Assembly: GCA_045629925.1 (NCBI GenBank)
Contig: JAZQSD010000056.1
Span: 1 to 10,125 of the forward strand
DNA: 10,125 bases
Origin: Brotonthovivens sp045629925
Lineage (GTDB): Bacteria; Bacillota; Clostridia; Lachnospirales; Lachnospiraceae
Reading direction: 5' to 3'
The notes beneath the pieces were generated by a model. That model searched no databases and was not told the DNA's origin. It saw only the letters and a program-made list of their open reading frames with translations. The stretch's first letter is position 1, and each line of letters opens with the position of its first letter. A program made the position numbers and the translations under genes. Shown here piece by piece: positions 1-6,854 of the stretch.

Positions 1-65
1 TGTTTGAGGGGATGGATTCCCGCGAGAAAATCTTAATTTTTACATTATTATAGTGAATAAGACAC
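1..65. other. Upstream flank, no gene assigned
   Basis: All three plus-strand frames hit a stop here (tga at 5-7, taa at 34-36, tag at 51-53), so at most the last few codons of an upstream gene are present. The longest readable tail, ending at 53, does not resemble the C-terminus of L32 (rpmF), which often precedes plsX in Firmicutes, nor anything else I recognise. The stretch is best read as the 3' end or 3' untranslated region of an upstream unit that stops at the following terminator. Confidence 0.4.
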
Positions 66-112
66 AAAAAGGGTGTTGTGAACAGTTTGCTTGTTTACGA
101 CATCCTTTTTTT
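66..112 (+). terminator. Rho-independent terminator upstream of plsX
   Basis: The left arm at 66-83 pairs with the right arm at 93-110 over 18 consecutive positions. Three of these are G-U wobbles (73/103, 77/99, 80/96), and the loop is nine bases (84-92). The right arm runs into seven T residues at 106-112, and the matching A-run is at the base of the left arm. This is the classic intrinsic terminator layout. It would end transcription from the gene to the left, so plsX depends on its own promoter or on readthrough. The A-run also gives a short U-tract on the reverse strand, so it could work in both directions. Confidence 0.85.
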
Positions 113-122
113 CTGTTACAAT
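94..122 (+). promoter_or_regulatory. Candidate sigma-A promoter for the plsX operon
   Basis: A -35-like TTTACG (94-99) is followed 17 bases later by TACAAT (117-122). The -10 is extended by a TG at 114-115 (TGTTACAAT). The -10 matches the consensus at five of six positions and the -35 at four of six. The predicted start is near 129-130, giving a leader of about 95 bases before the plsX ATG. The -35 lies inside the falling arm of the terminator. I see no FapR-type operator in the leader; only a weak ACTG/CAGT stem at 140-152 was noticed. Confidence 0.5.
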
Positions 123-224
123 AAATTGTTAATACTGATACTGTGTCGCAGTGTGCCTATTGGTAGTTGGGAAGGTTTAACAGCGGCTTAGATAGATCAA
201 TATTCTGAATGAGGAGAAAAGAAT

Positions 225-1259
225 ATGGCAGACATGATTAGAGTAGTAGTAGATGCAATGGGCGGAGACAATGCGCCGATTGAACCTGTAAAAGGTGCGG
301 TGGAAGCCGTTTCCCTTCGCAATGATATTAAGGTGATTCTTGTGGGGGATGAGGAGGTAATCCGTGCAGAACTTAAGAATCATACATACCCAACAGAGCA
401 GATTGAAGTAATCCACACCACAGAGGTGATTGAGACTGCGGAACCTCCTGTAAATGCTATCAAGAGAAAGAAAGATTCCTCTATGGTAGTTGGTATGGGT
501 CTTGTGAAAAAAGGAGAAGCTGACGCTTTTGTTACAGCGGGAAGCACAGGTGCAACACTTGTTGGCGGTCAGGTTTTAGTTGGCCGAATTAAGGGTGTTA
601 GAAGACCACCACTTGCTCCGCTTATTCCTACAGAAAAAGGTGTGGCACTGTTGATTGACTGTGGTGCAAATGTAGATGCAAGACCAACTGATCTTGTACA
701 GTTCGCCCAGATGGGCTCTATTTACATGGAACATGTAGTGGGTGTTAAGAACCCACGTGTAGGCATTTTAAATATCGGTGCGGAAGAAGAAAAAGGAAAC
801 GCGTTAGTAAAAGAGACATTTCCACTGTTAAAAGAATGTGAAGGCATCAATTTTACAGGAAGCATCGAAGCAAGAGAGATCCCACATGGTCAGGCAGATG
901 TTATCGTAACAGATGCGTTTGCTGGAAACGTAGTTCTGAAATTGTACGAAGGTGTGGCAGCAACACTGCTCTCTGCAGTAAAGAAAGGTCTTATGAGCAC
1001 TCTTCGTTCTAAAATCGGAGCATTACTTATCAAACCTGCATTAAAAGAAACATTGAAAACTTTTGATGCGGACCAGTATGGTGGAGCGCCAATGCTTGGG
1101 TTAAATGGCTTGGTAGTTAAGACACACGGAAGTGCAAAGGCAAACGATGTAAAGAATTCCATCATTCAGTGTGTAACTTTTAAAGAACAGAAGATTAACG
1201 AAAAAATTGCTGAATATATTGCGGCTCAGAAAGCGGCAAAAACAGAAAGCGAAGAATAA
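225..1259 (+). CDS. plsX: Phosphate acyltransferase PlsX
   Basis: PlsX converts acyl-ACP and inorganic phosphate to acyl-phosphate, the donor that PlsY uses to acylate glycerol-3-phosphate. It is a peripheral membrane enzyme at the first step of phospholipid synthesis. The protein is 344 residues, normal for the family. The hallmark DAMGGDNAP is at residues 10-18, followed by TAGSTGAT (104-111), a cysteine- and glycine-rich DCGANVD stretch (145-151), LNIGAEEEKG (182-191) and DAFAGNVVLK (230-239). In the last motif the usual glycine after Asp is Ala231, which looks tolerable. GAGGAG at 211-216 lies eight bases before the ATG; the next ATG, at 234, would be too far from it. The gene is first in the operon behind the 94-122 promoter, and its acyl-ACP substrate carrier is encoded next. 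Confidence 0.97.
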   Translation: MADMIRVVVDAMGGDNAPIEPVKGAVEAVSLRNDIKVILVGDEEVIRAELKNHTYPTEQIEVIHTTEVIETAEPPVNAIKRKKDSSMVVGMGLVKKGEADAFVTAGSTGATLVGGQVLVGRIKGVRRPPLAPLIPTEKGVALLIDCGANVDARPTDLVQFAQMGSIYMEHVVGVKNPRVGILNIGAEEEKGNALVKETFPLLKECEGINFTGSIEAREIPHGQADVIVTDAFAGNVVLKLYEGVAATLLSAVKKGLMSTLRSKIGALLIKPALKETLKTFDADQYGGAPMLGLNGLVVKTHGSAKANDVKNSIIQCVTFKEQKINEKIAEYIAAQKAAKTESEE

Positions 1260-1285
1260 TCGCAACAGCAGGCGGGAGGTTTCTT

Positions 1286-1513
1286 ATGGAGTATAAGAAG
1301 ATTCAAAAGATTGTTTCACAAGTTCTTCAGCTGGACTTGTCAGAAATCACAGATGACGCTGACCTGATTTATGATCTGGGAGCAGATTCTCTGGAAATCT
1401 TTTCCATCATCACAGAGATAGAAAAAGAATTTGAAATCTCTGTGCCAAGTGATTACGTCAACAAGGAACGAACCGTAGGCGGGCTCTATCGCATGGTTGC
1501 AGACATGAGATAG
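1286..1513 (+). CDS. acpP: Acyl carrier protein, divergent helix II
   Basis: This is a 75-residue acyl carrier protein, which carries fatty-acyl chains as thioesters on a 4'-phosphopantetheine arm in the cytoplasm. The attachment site is Ser35 in LGADSLE (31-37), preceded by the acidic DDADLIYD loop typical of ACPs. GGAGGT at 1275-1280 is five bases from the ATG, and the gap from plsX is 26 bases, so the two are probably cotranscribed; PlsX consumes acyl-ACP. Oddities: after the DSL motif, helix II reads EIFSIITEIEKEF, where fatty-acid ACPs usually have D-x-V-E-L-V-M-x-L-E. The position matching E. coli Glu41 is Ser40, and the C-terminus ends in basic residues. It may be the main fatty-acid ACP of a divergent lineage or a specialised carrier; the plsX context favours lipid synthesis. 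Confidence 0.9.
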   Translation: MEYKKIQKIVSQVLQLDLSEITDDADLIYDLGADSLEIFSIITEIEKEFEISVPSDYVNKERTVGGLYRMVADMR

Positions 1514-1532
1514 AAATCAATGAAAGTTAAGG

Positions 1533-1567
1533 TCCGGTTCGGCAGGAATAACTCTTGCTGAACCGGA
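1533..1567 (+). promoter_or_regulatory. 15-bp RNA hairpin in the acpP-rnc gap
   Basis: Bases 1533-1547 pair with 1553-1567 over 15 continuous positions, 13 Watson-Crick and two G-U (1541/1559, 1545/1555). The loop is five bases, 1548-1552. The stem is G+C-rich at its base (TCCGG/CCGGA). No T-tract follows, so it is not an intrinsic terminator. It sits 45 bases before the rnc ATG, in the only sizeable gap of the operon. Established knowledge: E. coli RNase III cleaves a stem-loop in its own leader and so represses itself. Inference: this hairpin could play the same role, or stabilise or split the plsX-acpP and rnc-smc-ftsY messages. The stem is shorter than the roughly two helical turns RNase III prefers. 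Confidence 0.75.
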
Positions 1568-1612
1568 AGATAATGTTTGTAAAGGCATTTAGAGATTAAG
1601 AAGGAGAACAAT

Positions 1613-2311
1613 ATGGAGCTTTTAAAGGAATTTCAGGAGCGAATCGGTTATACCTTCAAGCAGGAAGGGCTGCTTAGACAGGCTTTAACACACAGTTCCT
1701 ATGCCAATGAGCGTCATATGAAAAAACTTTCAGACAACGAGAGACTGGAGTTTTTGGGTGATGCTGTTCTTGAGATCATTAGCAGTGAATATCTGTTCCA
1801 TTTCCACAAGGATTGGTCCGAAGGAGAACTTACAAAACTTCGCGCCAGCATTGTGTGTGAACAGACATTGGCTTTTTGCACCAGAAAGATTGATCTGGGG
1901 AAATATCTGTTTCTTGGAAAAGGCGAGAATCAGACAGGTGGAAGAAAGAGAAAATCTATTCTTTCAGATGCTTTTGAAGCAGTGATCGGAGCGATTTATT
2001 TAGATGGTGGTTTTGCTAATGCAAAGGAGTTTGTCCACAAATATGTGATGGATGATATTGAGCATATGCAGCTCTTTTATGATAGCAAGACTATCCTGCA
2101 GGAGATCGTGCAGGCAGACGACAAGGGAGATCTTAGTTATGAACTGATCGGTGAAGAAGGACCAGATCATGATAAGAGATTTATTGTTGAGGCTAGAATC
2201 GGCGGAGTACCAGTAAGCCGGGGAGAAGGACATACGAAGAAATCAGCAGAGCAGGAGGCAGCATATTCTGCGATTCTGAAACTGAGAAACGGAGGAACTT
2301 ATGTATCTTAA
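1613..2311 (+). CDS. rnc: Ribonuclease III
   Basis: RNase III is the double-strand-specific endonuclease that matures rRNA precursors and cleaves structured mRNAs and antisense duplexes. The protein is 232 residues, typical for the family. The catalytic domain spans about 1-150, with the signature NERLEFLGDAVL at 42-53. Metal-binding residues correspond to Glu43, Asp50, Asp119 and Glu122, the last two in SDAFEAVIGAIYLDGG. A double-stranded RNA-binding domain fills about 158-227 and ends in the conserved KKSAEQEAA helix (209-217). AAGGAG at 1601-1606 is six bases before the ATG. The 3' end overlaps smc by 11 bases, so their translation is probably coupled. A strong hairpin at 1533-1567 precedes the gene and could be its own substrate. 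The rnc-smc-ftsY order is conserved in Firmicutes. Confidence 0.97.
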   Translation: MELLKEFQERIGYTFKQEGLLRQALTHSSYANERHMKKLSDNERLEFLGDAVLEIISSEYLFHFHKDWSEGELTKLRASIVCEQTLAFCTRKIDLGKYLFLGKGENQTGGRKRKSILSDAFEAVIGAIYLDGGFANAKEFVHKYVMDDIEHMQLFYDSKTILQEIVQADDKGDLSYELIGEEGPDHDKRFIVEARIGGVPVSRGEGHTKKSAEQEAAYSAILKLRNGGTYVS

Positions 2312-5300
2312 AAGTATAGAGGTACACGGATTTAAATCATTTGCAAACAAAATGAAGTTTGATTTCCACAACGGTATCACAGGTATCGTAGGTCCAAATG
2401 GTTCCGGAAAAAGTAATGTTGCAGATGCGGTTCGCTGGGTATTGGGTGAACAGAAGGTAAAACAGCTTAGAAGTTCCAGTATGCAGGATGTGATTTTTGC
2501 AGGAACAGAAAGCCGTAAGCCACAGAGTTACGCGTATGTGGCCATCACTCTAGACAATACAGATCATGCGCTGGCTCTTGATTTTAAAGAAGTGACTATC
2601 GCAAGACGTGTGTATCGTTCTGGTGAAAGCGAGTATCTGATCAATGGCGCAACATGCCGTTTGAAAGACGTGCATGAATTGTTCTACGATACAGGTATTG
2701 GTAAAGAAGGTTATTCTATCATCGGACAGGGTCAGATTGATAAGATTCTTGCCGGGAAACCAGAAGAGAGAAGAGAGCTTTTTGACGAGGCAGCAGGTAT
2801 TGTAAAATACAAACGCCGCAAGCTCACTGCACAGAAAAAGTTAGAAAACGAACAGGCAAACCTTGTTCGTGTAAATGATATTTTAGCAGAACTGGAAAAA
2901 CAGATTGGACCTTTGTCCCGTCAGTCTGAGGCTGCCCGCACATATTTGAAAAAGCGTGATGAGCTGAAAGTCTTTGATGTAAATCTGTTTTTAATGGAAG
3001 CGGAACGTCTTTCCAAACAGTTAAAAGAGATTGAGGCAAATCAGGAAATCGCAAATCAGGAATATGCAGCAGCGCAGGAGGCTTTTGAGCAGATCCGCGT
3101 TCAGTATGAACAGATGGAACTGGATATGGAAAGCAAAGATCAGATGATCAATGCCCTGAGAGAGGATCTGACAGAGACAGGCCTTACAAAAGAAAAATTA
3201 GAAGGTCAGTTAAACGTATTGCGCGAACAGATCAAATCCTTGCAGCTTAGCAAAGACCAGCTGGCAAGTCGCGTTCAGGTGATCGAAGAAGATATCAAAG
3301 CCCATGAGGAAAGCAAAACTGCTTATAAGGAAGCGATTGAGGCCATCAGTGGTGATATCCAGGCGATGGATGAAAAGAAAGGTGCGGTATACGAAAAGAG
3401 AGGACAGATTCAGAATCGTATTGCTGACCTTGAAAACAAGATAGAAGAAGGCAAGGATGAGATGATCCAGCTGCTGAATCAGAAAGCTGTTCACAGAGGG
3501 GAACAGCAGCGTCTGGATACTATGCTCGAACAGGCCAACATCAAAAAAGCTGAGTTGAATCAGAAACTTTTGTCTCAGCAGAGCTCAGAAGCTGACCTTC
3601 AGGATATGCTGAAGAATCATCAGGAGACTTATGACCACCTCACTGCATCCTTAGAAGAGTTAAAAGTAGAAGAAGCTAAGATTGAAAGCAAGTTAGACAA
3701 GTGGAAAGAAAAGTCTCTTGCAACGATCAAACAGATAGAAGAGGCCCAGGAAAAATATCATAAGGATGCATCCAGACTGGAATCTCTTAAAAATATTGCA
3801 GAGCGCTATGAAGGATATGGCAACAGCACACGAAAAGTCATGGAGAAAAAGGCAGAAATGCCTGGAATTCATGGTGTCGTTGCAGATCTTATCAAAGTAG
3901 AGAAAAAATACGAAGTTGCCATTGAGACAGCTCTTGGCGGCAGCATTCAGAATATTGTTACAGCAGATGAAAATACTGCAAAAGAACTTATTGCATATTT
4001 GAAAGTGAACAAGCTTGGACGAGCTACTTTCCTGCCACTTACAAGCGTGAAAAAACGTGATGTCAACGTGCAGGAAACGGTTCTGAAAGAAGAAGGTGTA
4101 GTTGGCTACGCTGACACGTTGGTTCAGACTGCAGACAAATACAGAGGTATTGCAGGACATTTGCTGGGAAGAACACTTGTTGTAGATCACATTGATCATG
4201 CCATTGCCCTTGCAAAAAAATATCGCTATACCTTGCGTATGGTTACTTTGGAGGGTGAGTCATTACAGCCAGGAGGCTCTATGACTGGTGGTGCTTTCAA
4301 GAGCAACAGCAATCTTCTTGGAAGAAACCGCGAGATCCAGGCATTGGAAGCAAGTGTAAAAGAAACACGCGAAATTTTCACTGATGCCCAGGAGCGTCTG
4401 GAAGACATTAAGACAGCCAGAGAACTTTTGAAAGAAGACCTTTCCTCTGTTCGAGAAGATCAGCAGAAAGCAGAACTTGCTTTAAATACTGCTAAGATCA
4501 ACTTGGCTCATGCAAAAGAAGAACAGGCTCAGCAGGAGGCATTTTTCCAGAATATCCGTCAGGAACTTCAGCAGATCGCTGTGCAGCTTCAGGATATTCA
4601 GGGTGAGAAGGATTTGATCCTTCAGGCTATGGATGAATCTGAAGAGAGACAGAACCAGATTCAGGAAGAAGGCCAGGCTCACCAGACAGAATTAGAGACA
4701 CAGAGTCAGCTGTTAGAAAAGGTACAGGAAGAACTGTCTGCAATTTTAGTAGAAGATGCAGCAGTGCGTCAGAAAGTTGGCTTCCAGCAGGAAAATATTG
4801 ATCGTATCGAATCAGAGATTTTAAAACTGCAGGAAGAATTAAATGGTATCCATGTATCTGTATCAGAGAGCAGTTCTGATGAAGATACTAAGAAAAATGC
4901 CATTGAAGAGATTCAGCTGACTATACAGGCTGCAGCAGAACATCAGACTCAGATTGAAGAATCATTACAGGCTGAACTTGCTGCAAAAGAAGCTATGGCA
5001 AGTCAGAATAAAGATTACTTTAACCAGCGTGAAGAATTGGCTGAAAAGAAGAGCAAGTTAGATGGCGAGTTGATCCGTTTAGAATCTCAGAAGGAGAAAC
5101 AGGAAGGCTTACTGGATAATCTTTCTTCTTATATGTGGGAAGAGTATGAGCTTACACTTCACGCAGCAATGCCATTGCGCAATCCAGAGTACGATAATTT
5201 GTCTCAAATCAAGAAGCAGATCAGTGTTCTGAAAGATGAGATCAAAAAGCTTGGTCCTGTAAATATTCATGCCATTGAAGAATATAAGGAAGTATCTGAG

Positions 5301-5861
5301 CGTTATAACTTTATGAACGATCAGAGAAACGACCTTGTAGAGGCAGAACAGACGCTGTTAGAGATCATTGCAGATCTTGATGCAGGTATGAGAAAACAGT
5401 TCAATGAGAAATTCTCTGAAATCCAGAAAGAGTTTGACAAAGCCTTCAAAGAACTGTTTGGTGGCGGTAAAGGAACTCTGGAACTTACAGAGGATGAGGA
5501 TGTATTGGAAAGCGGTGTGCGTATTATTGCTCAGCCACCAGGAAAGAAACTGCAGAATATGATGCAGCTCTCCGGTGGTGAGAAAGCTTTGACAGCCATT
5601 GCATTGCTGTTTGCTATCCAGAACTTAAAGCCATCTCCATTCTGTCTTTTAGACGAGATTGAGGCGGCGCTGGATGATTCCAACGTAGTGCGTTTCTCAA
5701 AATACCTACATAAACTTACAAAAAATACACAGTTTATCATTATTACACACCGTAGAGGAACAATGAATGCAGCGGACCGTCTGTACGGTATCACAATGCA
5801 GGAAAAAGGTGTGTCCACATTGGTATCTGTAAACCTGATCGAAAAAGATCTGGATGAATAA
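2301..5861 (+). CDS. smc: Chromosome segregation ATPase SMC
   Basis: SMC is the condensin ATPase that, with ScpA and ScpB, extrudes DNA loops and helps separate sister chromosomes. The partners are not in this window. At 1186 residues it has full family length. The N-terminal head carries Walker A GPNGSGKS (31-38, Lys37) and a Q-loop region near GQGQIDKIL (142-150). A first coiled-coil arm runs from about 168 to 500. The hinge is about 505-665 and ends in GGSMTGGAF. The return arm runs to about 980, then LGPVNIHAIEEY (984-995). The C-terminal head has the ABC signature LSGGEK (1090-1095), Walker B ending in LLDE (Asp1118, Glu1119), a D-loop and switch His1150. All ATPase motifs are intact. 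A Ser/acidic-rich break in the return arm lies near 852-862. GGAGG at 2291-2295 supports the start, which overlaps the rnc end by 11 bases. Confidence 0.98.
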   Translation: MYLKSIEVHGFKSFANKMKFDFHNGITGIVGPNGSGKSNVADAVRWVLGEQKVKQLRSSSMQDVIFAGTESRKPQSYAYVAITLDNTDHALALDFKEVTIARRVYRSGESEYLINGATCRLKDVHELFYDTGIGKEGYSIIGQGQIDKILAGKPEERRELFDEAAGIVKYKRRKLTAQKKLENEQANLVRVNDILAELEKQIGPLSRQSEAARTYLKKRDELKVFDVNLFLMEAERLSKQLKEIEANQEIANQEYAAAQEAFEQIRVQYEQMELDMESKDQMINALREDLTETGLTKEKLEGQLNVLREQIKSLQLSKDQLASRVQVIEEDIKAHEESKTAYKEAIEAISGDIQAMDEKKGAVYEKRGQIQNRIADLENKIEEGKDEMIQLLNQKAVHRGEQQRLDTMLEQANIKKAELNQKLLSQQSSEADLQDMLKNHQETYDHLTASLEELKVEEAKIESKLDKWKEKSLATIKQIEEAQEKYHKDASRLESLKNIAERYEGYGNSTRKVMEKKAEMPGIHGVVADLIKVEKKYEVAIETALGGSIQNIVTADENTAKELIAYLKVNKLGRATFLPLTSVKKRDVNVQETVLKEEGVVGYADTLVQTADKYRGIAGHLLGRTLVVDHIDHAIALAKKYRYTLRMVTLEGESLQPGGSMTGGAFKSNSNLLGRNREIQALEASVKETREIFTDAQERLEDIKTARELLKEDLSSVREDQQKAELALNTAKINLAHAKEEQAQQEAFFQNIRQELQQIAVQLQDIQGEKDLILQAMDESEERQNQIQEEGQAHQTELETQSQLLEKVQEELSAILVEDAAVRQKVGFQQENIDRIESEILKLQEELNGIHVSVSESSSDEDTKKNAIEEIQLTIQAAAEHQTQIEESLQAELAAKEAMASQNKDYFNQREELAEKKSKLDGELIRLESQKEKQEGLLDNLSSYMWEEYELTLHAAMPLRNPEYDNLSQIKKQISVLKDEIKKLGPVNIHAIEEYKEVSERYNFMNDQRNDLVEAEQTLLEIIADLDAGMRKQFNEKFSEIQKEFDKAFKELFGGGKGTLELTEDEDVLESGVRIIAQPPGKKLQNMMQLSGGEKALTAIALLFAIQNLKPSPFCLLDEIEAALDDSNVVRFSKYLHKLTKNTQFIIITHRRGTMNAADRLYGITMQEKGVSTLVSVNLIEKDLDE

Positions 5862-5873
5862 GAGGTAAATTAA

Positions 5874-6815
5874 ATGAGTGAAGAAAAAAAGGGTTTTTTT
5901 AAGCGACTGGTAGCAGGCTTGTCAAAGACAAGAAGCAGTATTGTTTCTGGATTTGAGTCTGTATTCAGTGGTTTTTCAAAAATTGATGACGACTTTTATG
6001 AGGAACTGGAAGAGATTCTTATCATGGGTGATATCGGTGTCCATGCAACAGAAGAGATCTTGGATAGTTTGAAAGAAAAAGTAAAAGAAAATAAGATCAA
6101 AGATCCTGTAGACTGCAAGGAACTTTTGATCGCCAGCATCAAAGAACAGATGGAGATCGGAGAAACAGCATACAGATTTGAAAATGAAAAATCAGTTGTT
6201 CTGATCATTGGTGTTAATGGTGTTGGTAAGACAACTTCCGTTGGAAAATTAGCTGGAAAATTAAAAGGACAGGGCAAACGTGTTCTTATGGCGGCAGCAG
6301 ATACATTCCGTGCGGCAGCAGGGGAACAGCTGATTGAATGGTCTCACCGAGCTGGTGTAGATATTGTAGGAGGCCAGGATGGAGCTGATCCAGCAGCAGT
6401 TGTGTACGATGCTGTTCAGGCGGCAAAATCCCGTAAGACAGACGTGCTTCTCTGTGACACTGCAGGACGTCTTCACAATAAGAAGAATCTGATGGAAGAG
6501 CTGAAAAAGATCAACCGTATTCTGGAGAAAGAATACCCAGAAGCTTACAGAGAAACACTGGTTGTTCTAGATGGAACAACAGGTCAGAATGCACTTGCAC
6601 AGGCGAAACAGTTTTCTGAGGTTGCTGATATTACAGGTATCATCCTTACAAAGATGGATGGAACAGCCAAGGGCGGTATTGCGATTGCAATCCACTCTGA
6701 ACTTGGAATTCCTGTAAAATATATCGGTGTTGGTGAAAAAATTGAAGATCTGCAGAAGTTTGATGCAGATGAATTTGTAGATGCATTGTTTGATGTAAAA
6801 AGAGACGAAGAATAA
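5874..6815 (+). CDS. ftsY: SRP receptor GTPase FtsY
   Basis: FtsY is the membrane-associated receptor for the signal recognition particle. It pairs with Ffh through mirrored GTPase domains and hands translating ribosomes to the Sec translocon. The protein is 313 residues, the short form usual in Gram-positives, without the long acidic N-terminal domain of E. coli. The N-terminus has an amphipathic basic stretch (FFKRLVAGLSKTR, 8-20) suited to lipid binding, then the N domain (to about 100). The G domain shows G1 GVNGVGKTT (113-121), DTFRAAA (143-149), G3 DTAGR (195-199), G4 TKMDG (259-263) and the closing GVGEKIEDLQ. AGAGGT at 5861-5866 touches the smc stop codon, and the gap is only 12 bases, so it is cotranscribed with smc. 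Confidence 0.97.
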   Translation: MSEEKKGFFKRLVAGLSKTRSSIVSGFESVFSGFSKIDDDFYEELEEILIMGDIGVHATEEILDSLKEKVKENKIKDPVDCKELLIASIKEQMEIGETAYRFENEKSVVLIIGVNGVGKTTSVGKLAGKLKGQGKRVLMAAADTFRAAAGEQLIEWSHRAGVDIVGGQDGADPAAVVYDAVQAAKSRKTDVLLCDTAGRLHNKKNLMEELKKINRILEKEYPEAYRETLVVLDGTTGQNALAQAKQFSEVADITGIILTKMDGTAKGGIAIAIHSELGIPVKYIGVGEKIEDLQKFDADEFVDALFDVKRDEE

Positions 6816-6854
6816 AGTAGTATGATTTTTTCAATGTAGCGAAAGGAGAAGCTT

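Noticed and set aside
129..224. Riboswitch or FapR-type operator in the plsX leader
   Set aside because: The leader is short, with only a four-base stem and no inverted repeat resembling known fatty-acid regulator sites or a conserved aptamer core.
177..416. 79-codon minus-strand open frame over the plsX start
   Set aside because: It covers the plsX ribosome binding site and its conserved N-terminus, and its product has no recognisable motif.
1569..1574. GATAAT as a -10 element for an internal rnc promoter
   Set aside because: No -35-like hexamer is found 16-18 bases upstream; that interval is part of the hairpin loop and right arm. The match alone is weak.
1533..1580. Hairpin after acpP as an intrinsic terminator
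   Set aside because: The stem is followed by a mixed sequence without a run of T residues, so it does not fit a Rho-independent terminator.
3693..4199. 168-codon open frame on the minus strand inside smc
   Set aside because: It lies wholly within an intact smc gene, and its product is rich in Cys, Phe and Ser runs typical of antisense translation of coiled-coil codons. I recognise no domain in it.
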